Under the pieces are notes generated by a model that did no database searches, had not been told where the DNA came from, and saw only the letters and a program-made list of their open reading frames with translations. Below, piece by piece: positions 16,407 to 25,165 of a stretch of DNA of 64,000 nt; the first letter of the stretch is position 1, and each line of letters starts with the position of its first letter. Both the position numbers and the translations under genes were made by a program. The DNA is from Streptomyces jeddahensis (GTDB taxonomy: Bacteria > Actinomycetota > Actinomycetes > Streptomycetales > Streptomycetaceae): contig NZ_LOHS01000061.1 in the NCBI RefSeq assembly GCF_001642995.1, positions 1 through 64,000 of the forward strand, read 5' to 3'.

Positions 16407-17491
16407 CCACGTCCCGCCCGAACGTCCTGGAGTCCGCAATGCCACAGCAGACGACGACCACCCCACCGCAGATCACCGTGCCACCGTTCGCGGTGATCCC
16501 CGGCGCCCAGGTCCAGCAGACCCTGCAGGGCCAGGAACAGCAGATCGTGAACCTGGTCGAGGCCACCTACCGCCTGCACGCCGCCGGGGACTCGGTCAAC
16601 CCGCCGTCGTACTTCCTGCGTTTCCCCGACCGCCCGACGGCGCGCATCATCGCGCTGCCCGCGTCGATCGGCGGTCAGGTGCGGGTGGACGGCATGAAGT
16701 GGATCTCCAGCTTCCCCGCCAACGTGACCGCCGGCGTCCCGCGCGCGTCGGCCGTCCTCATCCTCAACGACCACGACACCGGCTACCCGTTCGCCTGCCT
16801 GGAAAGCTCCATCATCAGCGCCAGCAGAACGGCCGCGATGGCCGCATCGGCGGCCGACCGGCTCACCCGCCACCGCGGGCGCCCCACGCGCATCGGATTC
16901 TTCGGTACAGGACTGATCGCCCGTTACATCCACACCTTCCTGTCCGCGACAGGCTGGTCCTTCGAGCAGACCGGCGTACACGACGTGTCCGCCGACAGCG
17001 CAGCCGGCTTCCGTACCTACCTGCAGCAGACCCCCACGGGGCGGATCACCGTGCACGACAGTCCCGAGCAGCTGATCCGCGCCAGCGACCTGGTCGTCTT
17101 CGCCACCGTCGCAGGCCGGCCGCACGTCACCGACCCGGCGTGGTTCGACCACAACCCCCTGGTGCTGTACGTGTCGCTGCGCGACCTCGCCCCGGAGATC
17201 GTCCTCGCCTCGGCGAACATCGTCGACGACGTCGACCACTGCCTCAAGGCCGACACCTCACCACACCTCGCCGAACAGCTCACCGGCAACCGGGACTTCC
17301 TGACCGGAACGCTCCACGACGTCATGACCGGCCGCGTGGAACTCCCGGAAGACCGGCCGGTGGTGTTCTCACCCTTCGGACTGGGAGTGCTCGACCTCGC
17401 TGTCGGCAAGCACGTGTACGACGAGGTGACCCGCGCCGGACAACTGCACGTCGTCGACGACTTCTTCCACGAGACGCGCCGCTATGGATGA
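16403..17491 (+). CDS. sbnB: SbnB-like NAD-dependent dehydrogenase (ornithine cyclodeaminase fold)
   Basis: The protein has 362 aa. The mu-crystallin/OCD fold is shown by RVDGMKWISSFPAN (substrate Lys), SASRTAAMAASAADRL and the NAD loop IGFFGTGLIARYIHTFL near residue 170. SbnB oxidatively cleaves the SbnA product to L-2,3-diaminopropionate and 2-oxoglutarate. That co-product is also the cosubstrate of the hydroxylase encoded just upstream, an attractive pairing. The start overlaps the tauD stop; a second ATG at 16439 is possible. It is the last gene of the rightward operon. Confidence 0.92.
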   Translation: MTTSRPNVLESAMPQQTTTTPPQITVPPFAVIPGAQVQQTLQGQEQQIVNLVEATYRLHAAGDSVNPPSYFLRFPDRPTARIIALPASIGGQVRVDGMKWISSFPANVTAGVPRASAVLILNDHDTGYPFACLESSIISASRTAAMAASAADRLTRHRGRPTRIGFFGTGLIARYIHTFLSATGWSFEQTGVHDVSADSAAGFRTYLQQTPTGRITVHDSPEQLIRASDLVVFATVAGRPHVTDPAWFDHNPLVLYVSLRDLAPEIVLASANIVDDVDHCLKADTSPHLAEQLTGNRDFLTGTLHDVMTGRVELPEDRPVVFSPFGLGVLDLAVGKHVYDEVTRAGQLHVVDDFFHETRRYG

Positions 17492-17539
17492 GCGGCCCGA
17501 GGCAGGACCCTTTCCCGCGGGCGCAGGATCATCCGTCCC

Positions 17540-19684
17540 CTACGAGAAGTCGGGGCTGCCGGAGACGAACACCCGCACGTCCCACGCGCCGAGATCCAGG
17601 ACGGTGCCTGCGGGCACCGAAGTGCCGCCCAGCGCGTCGGACAGGCCCACCGGCGCCTCGACGCGGGTGGGCTCCCAGCTCCAGTTGTGTACGACGTGCA
17701 CGCGGCGTCCGTCGGGGGACGTCCCGGTCGTCGCCGTGACGGACGCCGGAAGGTTCCGCCAGCCGCTTCTCGCCGAGGGCGCCAGCCATGCGGCCAGCGC
17801 CTGGGCGAGGGAGCGGCCGGGCACCGTGCCGACGTACGTGACGCGCCCGTCGCCGTGGCGGCGGGTCGTGACCGCCGGCCAGCGGCCGAAGTGCGGGTGG
17901 TCGTACTCGACGAGCACGTCGGCGTCGGTGACGGTGAGGCCGTCGGCCCAGCGCGTCGCCGTCGCGTCCTCCCGCAACGGGAACGGGCCGCCGGGCGCGG
18001 CACGGACCGGGATTTCATGCACGAGATTGCTGAACTCGTCGTACCCGACACCCGCGGCCTCGACGAGACGTCCGGGGGCGGGCTCGTGCCGGGCCCGCGC
18101 CTCGTGGTCGGCATAGGCCGTGCGCGGGCCGACGACCAGGTGGCCGCCCGCGTGCGCGTAGGCCGCGAGCCAGTCGACCGTCGAGTCGGCAGCGAGGTAC
18201 AGGGCGGGGACGACGAGGACCGGGTGACGCAGCGCGGCCGCCTCCGGCGTCATCCCCTCACGCTCACCCCGCGGGTCGTGCAGCTGCCGGGCGTGGACGA
18301 TCCGCACCTGGCGGCCCGCGTCGAAAGCGCCGCGGTAGAAGGGGTCGAAGAACCGGTGGTAGGCGGTGGCGTCCGGGCCGCCGCCGGCCTCCGGCAGCGG
18401 CGGGTACTTCTGCATGAGCCACTTGCTCGGCGTCGAGTAGACCATCGTGATGTCGGCGTCCGGTTCGATCCCGGCAACGAACGTGCCTGCAGCCTCGAAC
18501 TCGGCTCCCAGGCGGGCCAGTTCCGCATACGTACGGCCCGGCCGACCGGTGTGCGGAAGGACCCCGCCCCAGTAGGTCTCCGCGCCGAAGTGCAGCGTGT
18601 GCCAGTGCCAGTACTCGATCATCCGCGCCCCGCGCGCGACGAGCGCCCAGGCGGCCTGTCGCCACTGGCCGTCGTAGGCAGGGCGGTTGTCCCACGGGGT
18701 GCCGATGGAGCCGGCATTCGTCTCGGTGACCAGGAACGGCTCCTGCCGCGATGAGAACATCCAGTCCGCGGTCTGGTACAGCGCCCAGACGCCGGTGGTC
18801 TTCCAGTTCTGCTCGTGGTCGTCGGGCGTGGGGTCGGGGAGCAGGAGGCCGCCCTGCATGTCGTAGTACGGGTTGCCCGAGGCGATGTCGAGCCGGTCGG
18901 TGAGCTCGTCGTCCTCCACCGCCTGGCGGGTGTAGGAGATGCACGTGGTGACGAACTGCTCGGGCCGGGCGTACTCGCGGACGATGCCGGCCTGCCAGCC
19001 GATGAACTCGTTCACCTGGCGTGCCTGGAACTCCCGCCAGGCGACGTCGTACTGCGGCTGGACGTTGCCGTCGGGCGTCCACAGGTCGGCCCACGTCGAG
19101 AGGCGGTGCGACCAGTAGACCAGGCCCCACGCGCGGTTGAGGGTCTCGACGTCCCCGTACTCGGCCCGCAGGTGGTCCACGAAGCGCTGGAAGACACCGT
19201 GGTTGTGCAGCAGGTGCACGCCTGGCTCGTTGTCCACCTGGAACCCGATGACCGCCGGGTGGTGGGCGTACCGGGCGACGATCTTGCGGATGACCCGCTC
19301 GGCGTGGAACCGGAACGCGGGATGGGTGAAGTCGACCTCCTGACGGGCGCCCCAACCGAAGCGCTGTCCCGTGGCGTACTCGCCCGTGATCTCGGGGTAC
19401 TGGCGCGCCAGCCACGGCGGAACGGCGTACGTCGGCGTCCCCAGGACGACCGCGATACCGCGTTCGTGGGCGCCGTCGAGCACCGGCTGCAGCCAGTCGA
19501 GATCGAACCGGCCGTTCTCCGGCTCCCAGGTCGACCAGACCGACTCGCCGACCCGGATGACGCTGAAGTGCGCGTCGGCCATCAGGTCGAGGTCGGTCTT
19601 GAGCCGTTCGTCGGGCCGTTCATACGGCTGGTACTCGTGATAGTAGGCGGCGCCGAAGAGGACGCGGGCGGGCAGAACCGCCAT
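17540..19684 (-). CDS. GH42 beta-galactosidase
   Basis: The protein has 714 aa with no signal peptide, so it is cytosolic. The catalytic barrel (1-390) opens with FGAAYYHEYQPYERP; the acid/base is Glu153 in QVDNEPG and the nucleophile Glu321 in LVTETNAGS. A trimerisation/Rossmann-like domain (about 400-620) and a small beta C-domain ending DVRVFVSG follow, as in family GH42. These enzymes release galactose from plant-derived galacto-oligosaccharides. A LacI-family gene lies directly upstream on the same strand; no dedicated importer is next to it. Length fits the family. Confidence 0.94.
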   Translation of the reverse strand: MAVLPARVLFGAAYYHEYQPYERPDERLKTDLDLMADAHFSVIRVGESVWSTWEPENGRFDLDWLQPVLDGAHERGIAVVLGTPTYAVPPWLARQYPEITGEYATGQRFGWGARQEVDFTHPAFRFHAERVIRKIVARYAHHPAVIGFQVDNEPGVHLLHNHGVFQRFVDHLRAEYGDVETLNRAWGLVYWSHRLSTWADLWTPDGNVQPQYDVAWREFQARQVNEFIGWQAGIVREYARPEQFVTTCISYTRQAVEDDELTDRLDIASGNPYYDMQGGLLLPDPTPDDHEQNWKTTGVWALYQTADWMFSSRQEPFLVTETNAGSIGTPWDNRPAYDGQWRQAAWALVARGARMIEYWHWHTLHFGAETYWGGVLPHTGRPGRTYAELARLGAEFEAAGTFVAGIEPDADITMVYSTPSKWLMQKYPPLPEAGGGPDATAYHRFFDPFYRGAFDAGRQVRIVHARQLHDPRGEREGMTPEAAALRHPVLVVPALYLAADSTVDWLAAYAHAGGHLVVGPRTAYADHEARARHEPAPGRLVEAAGVGYDEFSNLVHEIPVRAAPGGPFPLREDATATRWADGLTVTDADVLVEYDHPHFGRWPAVTTRRHGDGRVTYVGTVPGRSLAQALAAWLAPSARSGWRNLPASVTATTGTSPDGRRVHVVHNWSWEPTRVEAPVGLSDALGGTSVPAGTVLDLGAWDVRVFVSGSPDFS

Positions 19685-19776
19685 GGGATACCTCCGGGAG
19701 GTCGAGTGGTGGTACGGGGAGCGGGAGCGGGTACAGGTGCGTCACTGCCGGCGGTGCGCCCGTCGAGTTCGGGAAA

Positions 19777-19800
19777 CGGTCTGTTGCGAACCGGTCTGTT
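19777..19800. promoter_or_regulatory. Direct repeats ahead of the GH42 gene
   Basis: CGGTCTGTT occurs at 19777-19785 and again at 19792-19800 (15-bp period), in the 114 bp between the lacI stop and the galactosidase start. The second copy touches the lacI stop. It could be a regulator site for the enzyme gene, though LacI proteins usually prefer palindromes. Confidence 0.35.
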
Positions 19801-20890
19801 ACGCGGACGGGGAGGCCGTACGCCGCCCGTGTCCCCGGGTCGTACGGGGAGGCGGGGGCGCGGTCGAAGCGCGGACGACGAGGTCGACCGAGGGGTCGCT
19901 CGCCACCAGCGGGTCTGCCTGCGGGTTCTCGATGGCGTGTACAAGGCGCTTGAGGCCGTCCTGTGCCACGGCGTCGAACGGCTGACGCACCGTGGTCAGG
20001 GGAGGAGTCACATAAGCGGCGACCGGAGTGTCGTCGAAACCGACGACGCTGACGTCCTCCGGCACGCGCAGTCCGGCCTCCGTGAGCGCGCGGATCAGAC
20101 CGATGGCCATGTCGTCGTTCGCGGCGAACACCGCCGTCACGTCCGGGTCGGAAGCCAGTTCGCGGCCCGCCGCGTACCCGGACGCGGCCGACCAGTCGCC
20201 CGCGACGACCGGCGGTTCCGGCCTGCCGCGCCCCGCCAGCGCCGCCCGCCAGCCGTCGAGACGATCCCTCGCCGCGTACCACGGTTGCGGCCCGGCGAGG
20301 TGATGGACCGTCAGGTGCTCGAGATCCAGAAGATGCTCGGTCGCCGCCCGCGCCATCACGTCGGCGCAGCCGCCTGCGGTCAGCACCCGGGGCGCGGTGA
20401 AGGGGGGTGGCGCAGAGAGGACCAGGACCGGTACGTCGACGCGGGCGGAGACCTCTCCCTCGTCTCCCCCCTCGTCGATCGGCTCGGAGATGACGATGCC
20501 GTCCACACCCTGATCGAGGAGCGAGTCCACGGCACCGGCGATGCCCGCCGGTTCGCCCTCCACCGTGTTGACCACGCGGAGGGTATAGCCCATGTCCCGG
20601 ACGGCCCGCTCGATGCCCATGAGCAGCGAGGCGGGCCCGTACAAGGCCGTCCCGAGCGTCACCACACCGATGGAACGCGTCCGTCCCGAGGCCAGGGCCC
20701 GGGCCGCGTTGTTCCGTCGGTAGCCGAGTTCCCCGGCGGCCTCGAGAACGCGTCGGCGGACCTCGGCGGAGACGTACGGCTCGTCGTTGAAGACCCTCGA
20801 CACCGTCTTCTGCGAGACGCCCGCCAGACGCGCCACGTCCACGCTGCGCGGCGCAGCCGAGCGCCCGCCCCGTCCCGCCGGTCGCGTCAT
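19799..20890 (-). CDS. LacI-family regulator of the GH42 locus
   Basis: The protein has 363 aa. The N-terminal helix-turn-helix reads SVDVARLAGVSQKTVSRVFND with the hinge ARALASGRTRSIGVV, followed by a periplasmic-binding-protein-like effector domain ending TTVRQPFDAVAQDGLKRL. The first 15 residues are a Gly/Arg-rich extension. It lies 114 bp upstream of the GH42 gene in the same direction, so it most likely represses that gene and itself, released by a galactoside. Candidate operators are at 20952-20985 and 19777-19800. Confidence 0.93.
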   Translation of the reverse strand: MTRPAGRGGRSAAPRSVDVARLAGVSQKTVSRVFNDEPYVSAEVRRRVLEAAGELGYRRNNAARALASGRTRSIGVVTLGTALYGPASLLMGIERAVRDMGYTLRVVNTVEGEPAGIAGAVDSLLDQGVDGIVISEPIDEGGDEGEVSARVDVPVLVLSAPPPFTAPRVLTAGGCADVMARAATEHLLDLEHLTVHHLAGPQPWYAARDRLDGWRAALAGRGRPEPPVVAGDWSAASGYAAGRELASDPDVTAVFAANDDMAIGLIRALTEAGLRVPEDVSVVGFDDTPVAAYVTPPLTTVRQPFDAVAQDGLKRLVHAIENPQADPLVASDPSVDLVVRASTAPPPPRTTRGHGRRTASPSA

Positions 20891-20951
20891 GGTGCCCCCT
20901 GATGGCGCCGCAGCCTGCCCGATTCCGACAGGATCTCGTCCGTCGGCACCT

Positions 20952-20985
20952 GTCTGATTACGCAGTCATGTCTACGCAGTCAGAC
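20952..20985. promoter_or_regulatory. Nested repeats upstream of the lacI gene
   Basis: TACGCAGTCA occurs twice (20959-20968 and 20973-20982, 14-bp period), and the block is bounded by GTCTGA (20952-20957) and TCAGAC (20980-20985) as an inverted pair. It lies 62 bp upstream of the LacI start. A regulator-binding site is likely; which protein binds is unknown. Confidence 0.5.
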
Positions 20986-21072
20986 GGTCCCCGTCAAGAC
21001 TCTCCCCGGCCGTGCGCCACGGGACGGGACGGCTCGGCCATCCGGTCAGGCTGATGGTGGGGTGGTGCGAGG

Positions 21073-21954
21073 TCACCCCGTCAAGGCCGCCCGGGCCACC
21101 CCGAGTGCCTGTTCGGCGTAGCTGCGGCCGAACAGCACGGCGTGCACCAGCAGCGGGAACAGCTGGTGCAGCCCGATGCGGTCTGCCCAGCCGTCGGCGA
21201 GCGGTGCTGCGTGCTGGTAGCCGTCCAGCACCTCGTCGAGGTGGGGGCAGCCGAAGAGGTGCAGCATCGCCAGGTCGGTCTCGCGGTGTCCGCCGTGCGC
21301 GGCCGGATCGATCAGCCAGACGTGTCCGTCGGCGCCCCACAGTACGTTGCCGTTCCAGAGGTCACCGTGCAGCCGGGCCGGCGGCTCGGCGGGCCCCGAC
21401 AGCTCGGGCAGCCGCTCCACGAAGCGCTCGACCACGGCTGCTTCGGCGTGGCGGATGGTGCCATCGTCGACCGCCTGGCGCAGATAGGGCAGCACCCGGT
21501 GCTCGGCGTACCAGCGCGGCCAGTCGGTGCCGGGGATGTTGCGCATGGGGGCGAGCCCGATGTACGCGTCCTTCGGGCCGCCGGGCGGCGGGGCACCGAA
21601 CGCGGGTGCGCGGGCGGCGTGCAGGGCGGCCAGTTCGCGGCCGAACCGGACCGCTGCCTCACCGCTCGGCCGGCCGGTCAGGACCCGGTCGGTCACCAGC
21701 CAGCGCCTGTCGTGGCCGTGCACGGCCGGGACGCGGACTGCGGCGGCGTCGCCCAGCCAGCGCAGCCCCGCAGCCTCCGCCTGCACCGCACGGGGGTCGT
21801 CGCCGCGCTTGACCATCACCATCTGCCCGCCGTCGAGGGCGACTTCGGCGAGGGTTCCGGACAGCCGGCGCGCACCGCCCACCGGGCGCCCAGTGAGCCG
21901 TGCGGCCGCGGCACCCGGGCCCTCACCGTGACCGTGCCCCGGGCGGTGGGTCAT
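21073..21954 (-). CDS. Fructosamine-kinase / aminoglycoside phosphotransferase-fold protein
   Basis: The protein has 293 aa. The N-lobe has MVMVKRGDD with the ATP Lys; the catalytic loop is RLHGDLWNGNVLW with Asp and Asn, followed by the metal-binding IDPAAHGGHRETDLAML. This combination and the tail LLVHAVLFGRSY match the fructosamine-kinase (FN3K) family, which phosphorylates fructosyl-lysine-type adducts and starts their repair; bacterial homologues are common. Its ATG overlaps the stop of the chimeric pseudogene upstream (ATGA), probably by chance. Resistance to an aminoglycoside is less likely because the FN3K-type motifs dominate. Confidence 0.87.
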   Translation of the reverse strand: MTHRPGHGHGEGPGAAAARLTGRPVGGARRLSGTLAEVALDGGQMVMVKRGDDPRAVQAEAAGLRWLGDAAAVRVPAVHGHDRRWLVTDRVLTGRPSGEAAVRFGRELAALHAARAPAFGAPPPGGPKDAYIGLAPMRNIPGTDWPRWYAEHRVLPYLRQAVDDGTIRHAEAAVVERFVERLPELSGPAEPPARLHGDLWNGNVLWGADGHVWLIDPAAHGGHRETDLAMLHLFGCPHLDEVLDGYQHAAPLADGWADRIGLHQLFPLLVHAVLFGRSYAEQALGVARAALTG

Positions 21955-22574
21955 ACGCCCGGGTCCTCAGGCACCCAGAGCAGCGGCAGGAACGCGTCGG
22001 TGACGCGCACCACGCCGAAGACGTTCGTGTCGAGCACCTGCCGCATCATGTCGACGGTCACCTCCGCTGCGCCGATCACGCTGTTGTCGTGCCTGCTGTC
22101 GCCCCTCCGTCCGTACCATGCCGACAGGGCCGCACGCATCCGAGGTGCGTCTCGCGTCCGAAAGCTGTCGGTGCGGGACCACGACAGCTTCACCGGCTTG
22201 CCGATCTTCTGCGAGATCTCGGCGGCCTCCGCGGCCACGTCGTGGAAGAGATGGCGCCCGAACGAACCGCCGCCCGGCACCACATGCACCGTCAGGGCAT
22301 CCTGCGACGGCCCGAGCGCCGCGGCGATCTCCTGCTGGGCCACGATGGGCGACTTGAGGCTCGCCCAGGTCTCGGCGCGGTCCGAGCGGACGTCGCCGAT
22401 CGCGTTGTCGGGCTCCAGCGGACTGTTGCTGGCGAACGCGAAGGTGAACTCGGCATCGATCGTCTTGCTCAGCAGCGGCGGTACGGCCATCGGCAGCGCT
22501 GCGGTCTTGAGCTTCGCCAGGACGGTGTCGACGTCAGGACGGCGGCCGGCGCCTATGAAAGCTCCACATGACCA
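21951..22574 (-). pseudogene. Chimeric remnant: molybdopterin oxidoreductase fragment fused to SDR tail
   Basis: From about 22562 leftward the frame matches the middle of a large molybdenum hydroxylase subunit of the isoquinoline 1-oxidoreductase/aldehyde oxidase type: DVDTVLAKLKTAALP, FASNSPLEPDNAIGDV, VPGGGSFGRHLFHD, GKPVKLSWSRTDSFR. An in-frame stop at 22575-22577 cuts it off upstream, where several hundred residues are missing. After about 22080 the frame changes character and ends with MRQVLDTNVFGVVRVTDAFL, a short-chain dehydrogenase helix. No single family contains both parts, so this is a deletion joint of two dead genes. The 179-residue ORF starting at 22490 is unlikely to make a working protein. 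Confidence 0.8.
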
Positions 22575-22649
22575 CTACGAGCGTTCGGTCCCGACGCGGT
22601 GGGGCATGGACGGCGTGCAGCGCGGTCGGCCGTGACTCCTGACGGCGCG

Positions 22650-24782
22650 TCACGGCGAGGACTGCGGGTGGATGAGGAGCAGGGCGACGTCGTCGCCGCG
22701 AGGTCCGCTTCGGTGGGCGTGGTGGATGAGGGCGTCGGCCAGAGCGTCCATGGTGCGCAGTTCGGCATGGGCGAGCTGGTCGGCGAGGTCCTGCGTGGCG
22801 TCCTCGATGTCGATGCCGGCGCTCTCGACGAGGCCGTCGGTGTACAGGGCGAGCACGGAGCCGGGCGGCAGGGGGACCTCGGTGGCCGGGTAGTCGGCGG
22901 CGGAGTCGATGCCGAGCAGGAGACCGGGCGGCACGTCGAGGACGTCGGTGTGCCCGTCGGGGTGGCGCAGGAGCGGTGGCGGGTGCCCGGCGCTGGCCAG
23001 GCATGCGGCGTGGTGGCCCAGGTCGAGGTGGACGTAGAGACAGCTGGTGAAGAGCCCGGGGTCGAGGTCGGTGAGAAGGCGGTTGGTACGGGCGAGTACG
23101 TCGCCGGGAGCCGCGCCGGCGGTGGCGTGGACGGCGGTGCGGACCTGTCCCATGAGGGCGGCTGCGTTCATGTTGTGGCCCTGGACGTCGCCGATGGCGG
23201 CGGCGACGATGTCGGTGTCGAGGCGGATGAGGTCGTAGAAGTCGCCGCCGACGTTTACGCCGCGGGTGGCGGGAAGGTAGCGGGCGGCCACCTCCAGGCC
23301 GGGGACGGAGGGCAGCCGCCGCGGCAGCAGACCGGCCTGCAGGCTGTGGGCGAGCGCCTGCTTGGTGTCGTAGAGGCGGGCCCGGTCCACGGCCTGGGCG
23401 ATCAGTCCGGCCAGCGAGGTGAGGACTGCGCGTTCATCCGGAGGGAAGGGATGGGGCCGCTCGTAGGCGAGGACCAGGGAGCCGACCGGGTGGCCGGAGG
23501 TGATCAGCGGCAGGAAGGCCCAGGCGCCCATGTCGTCCTGCAGGACGGCTGGGGGATACGCGCGCTTCAGCTCGGCGAAGGTGGCGAAGAAGCTCGGGAT
23601 GCCGGTGGTCAGGACGTGCACGGCAGGGGTGTCCGACGTCAAGGGGGCGGCGTCGAAGCGGTCCATGAGCTCGGCGGTGTAGCCGCGGTGGCCGATGATC
23701 CGCAGCCGGCCCTCCTCCGCGGTCATCAAGGCGAGGGCCTGGGCAGCGAAGGCGGGCATGACCTGGTCGGCGACCCGCTCGACCACGTCCTGCACCCCGA
23801 CGGCCTCGGTGAGCGTGGCGGCCAGGTGCATCAGGTGGTAGAGCGCGGTTGCCCGGCCCGGTGCGGCGGGGTATGCGGGATGCCGCAGTTCCGGGGCGTC
23901 CGCGGCGTGGGCCGAGGCGGCGGGGGTGATGCGGACACTCATCCCGGAGGCGTCCGGGTAGAGCTGAAAGGAAAGCCACCGGTCAGGCGGGCGCAGGGCC
24001 GTGAAGGAGGTGGGCTGGTGGCTGAGCACCGCGGCCCGGTAGCGGTCTTCCACGACCGGGTCGTCCAGCCACGGCAGTGCCTGCCGGGGCACCGCGCCCA
24101 GCAGGTCAGGGACGCCGGCGCCGAGCAGGTCGGCGGCGGTGGCGGATACGTAGCTGAACCGGCCCTCCAGGTCCAGGGCGCAGCAGCCCCAGGGCAGGCG
24201 CTCGGCGAAGTCGAACGCGGCCGCCGCCTCTGCCGGTCCCGGGACGCGGGCGCGGCGCGGAGACAGGATCCGTGGCTCCGGATCGGGTAGCACCGGGTGA
24301 CCGTCGTCTGCGGTCTGCTGCAGCAGCAGCCCCAGGCGGTGGCAGGCTGCCATGATCATGTCGCGCTCGTGCGGCGTCAGCTGGGGCGGGTGCGAGCCGG
24401 GCCACAGCAGCAGGAGTGCACCCCAGGCGGTGGTGCCGGTGGTGATCGGTGCGGCGGCCACCGTGAAGTCGTACGGGAGCACGAGCGCGGGCCGCGGATA
24501 GCGGCGCGCCATCTCCTCCCGGCTGCCGACCCACACCAGGCGTTGCTCGCGCACGGCGTCCGCCACCGGAACCGGGGCCGCCAGCGCCACCCGCGCCCAG
24601 TGCACGACGAACTCCTGCGGCGCCCCGATTAGCATCGCCAGTCGCACCACCTGCTCGCCCGGCGGCAGCAGGTACACCGCCACCACGTGGGCATCGCTCT
24701 CCCGTGCGATCTGGGCCACAGCGGGAGCCAGCAGCTCCGTGCGGGAGCCCGTGGCAGCGTCGAAGCCGACAGGGTCCTGCAC
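22650..24782 (-). CDS. SpoIIE-type protein phosphatase with PAS and GAF sensors
   Basis: The protein has 710 aa. I chose GTG 24782 because GGAGGTGA stands 5 nt upstream; an ATG at 24938 would lie inside the repeat block. Residues 20-170 are GAF-like, 190-290 PAS-like (LDLEGRFSYVSATAADLLG), 320-470 a second GAF (LTEAVGVQDVVERVADQV), and 490-705 the PP2C SpoIIE phosphatase with GGDFYDLIRLD, AIGDVQGHNMNAAALM, SAGHPPPLL, LYTDGLVES and GPRGDDVALLLI. Metal-binding Asp residues are all present. Such proteins dephosphorylate anti-sigma-factor antagonists in stress or differentiation pathways. No anti-sigma kinase domain is fused and no antagonist gene is adjacent. Confidence 0.9.
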   Translation of the reverse strand: MQDPVGFDAATGSRTELLAPAVAQIARESDAHVVAVYLLPPGEQVVRLAMLIGAPQEFVVHWARVALAAPVPVADAVREQRLVWVGSREEMARRYPRPALVLPYDFTVAAAPITTGTTAWGALLLLWPGSHPPQLTPHERDMIMAACHRLGLLLQQTADDGHPVLPDPEPRILSPRRARVPGPAEAAAAFDFAERLPWGCCALDLEGRFSYVSATAADLLGAGVPDLLGAVPRQALPWLDDPVVEDRYRAAVLSHQPTSFTALRPPDRWLSFQLYPDASGMSVRITPAASAHAADAPELRHPAYPAAPGRATALYHLMHLAATLTEAVGVQDVVERVADQVMPAFAAQALALMTAEEGRLRIIGHRGYTAELMDRFDAAPLTSDTPAVHVLTTGIPSFFATFAELKRAYPPAVLQDDMGAWAFLPLITSGHPVGSLVLAYERPHPFPPDERAVLTSLAGLIAQAVDRARLYDTKQALAHSLQAGLLPRRLPSVPGLEVAARYLPATRGVNVGGDFYDLIRLDTDIVAAAIGDVQGHNMNAAALMGQVRTAVHATAGAAPGDVLARTNRLLTDLDPGLFTSCLYVHLDLGHHAACLASAGHPPPLLRHPDGHTDVLDVPPGLLLGIDSAADYPATEVPLPPGSVLALYTDGLVESAGIDIEDATQDLADQLAHAELRTMDALADALIHHAHRSGPRGDDVALLLIHPQSSP

Positions 24783-24897
24783 GCTCTCACCTCCCTGGCG
24801 GCGGGCACCTCCCGCCGGTGGCGGCGCCTGCTCTGGCGGCGGGCGGGGATCTCCACACGTGTCTGCGCCCGGCGGCCGCCCCGGTGTAGTGGGGAAG

Positions 24898-24941
24898 GTC
24901 TGCATTCGCTCTACATTCGGTCTGCATTCGCTCTGCATTCA
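24898..24941. promoter_or_regulatory. Four tandem 11-bp repeats upstream of the SpoIIE phosphatase gene
   Basis: Exactly four 11-bp units: GTCTGCATTCG, CTCTACATTCG, GTCTGCATTCG, CTCTGCATTCA. On the gene's strand the unit reads CGAATGCAGAC. One-helical-turn direct repeats are how SARP activators and PhoP-type (OmpR-family) regulators bind in Streptomyces. The block lies 116-159 bp upstream of the phosphatase start. The sequence is much richer in A/T than its surroundings. Confidence 0.7.
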
Positions 24942-25165
24942 GGGCCTTACTACCCATAACGCAATCAAGCACCCATATTGGTGCAGACGTGACGTACGGA
25001 ATGCCGTATGGCCTGACCACGATCACGGAAGTTCTCGGGCTGACCTCGACCAGCAGCCGTAGGACCTCGGCTTCCCCAGGGACGAGCGGCGGTGGCAGCC
25101 TGGAGGTGCAGCCAGCCGGAGACGGACTCGCCCAGGGGGCCTGAAGGCTCCGGAGGGGAGGCGCG
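24942..25165. other. Intergenic stretch, no gene supported
   Basis: Together with the repeat block and the nitroreductase remnant this forms a gene-poor 690-bp region (24783-25474). A small imperfect dyad, TACGG-AATG-CCGTA (24995-25008), is the only structure I noticed. Open frames on either strand look like chance. Confidence 0.4.

Noticed and set aside
12561-16466. Very long leftward open frame opposite the NRPS and dioxygenase genes
   Set aside because: It is the antisense of genes with complete domain motifs. Such frames are common in DNA with G/C at third positions, and the translation is low-complexity without recognisable domains.
10601-17491. The NRPS locus as a staphyloferrin B-type siderophore cluster
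   Set aside because: SbnA and SbnB are shared, but IucA/IucC-type synthetases, a decarboxylase and iron transport genes are absent.
21073-21954. Fructosamine-kinase-like gene as an aminoglycoside resistance gene
   Set aside because: The catalytic and C-terminal motifs fit fructosamine kinases better, and no antibiotic cluster is adjacent.
24898-24941. Eleven-bp repeats considered as coding (longer phosphatase N-terminus from 24938)
   Set aside because: A strong ribosome site precedes the GTG at 24782, and the extension would be Pro/Gly/Arg-rich without homology-like features.
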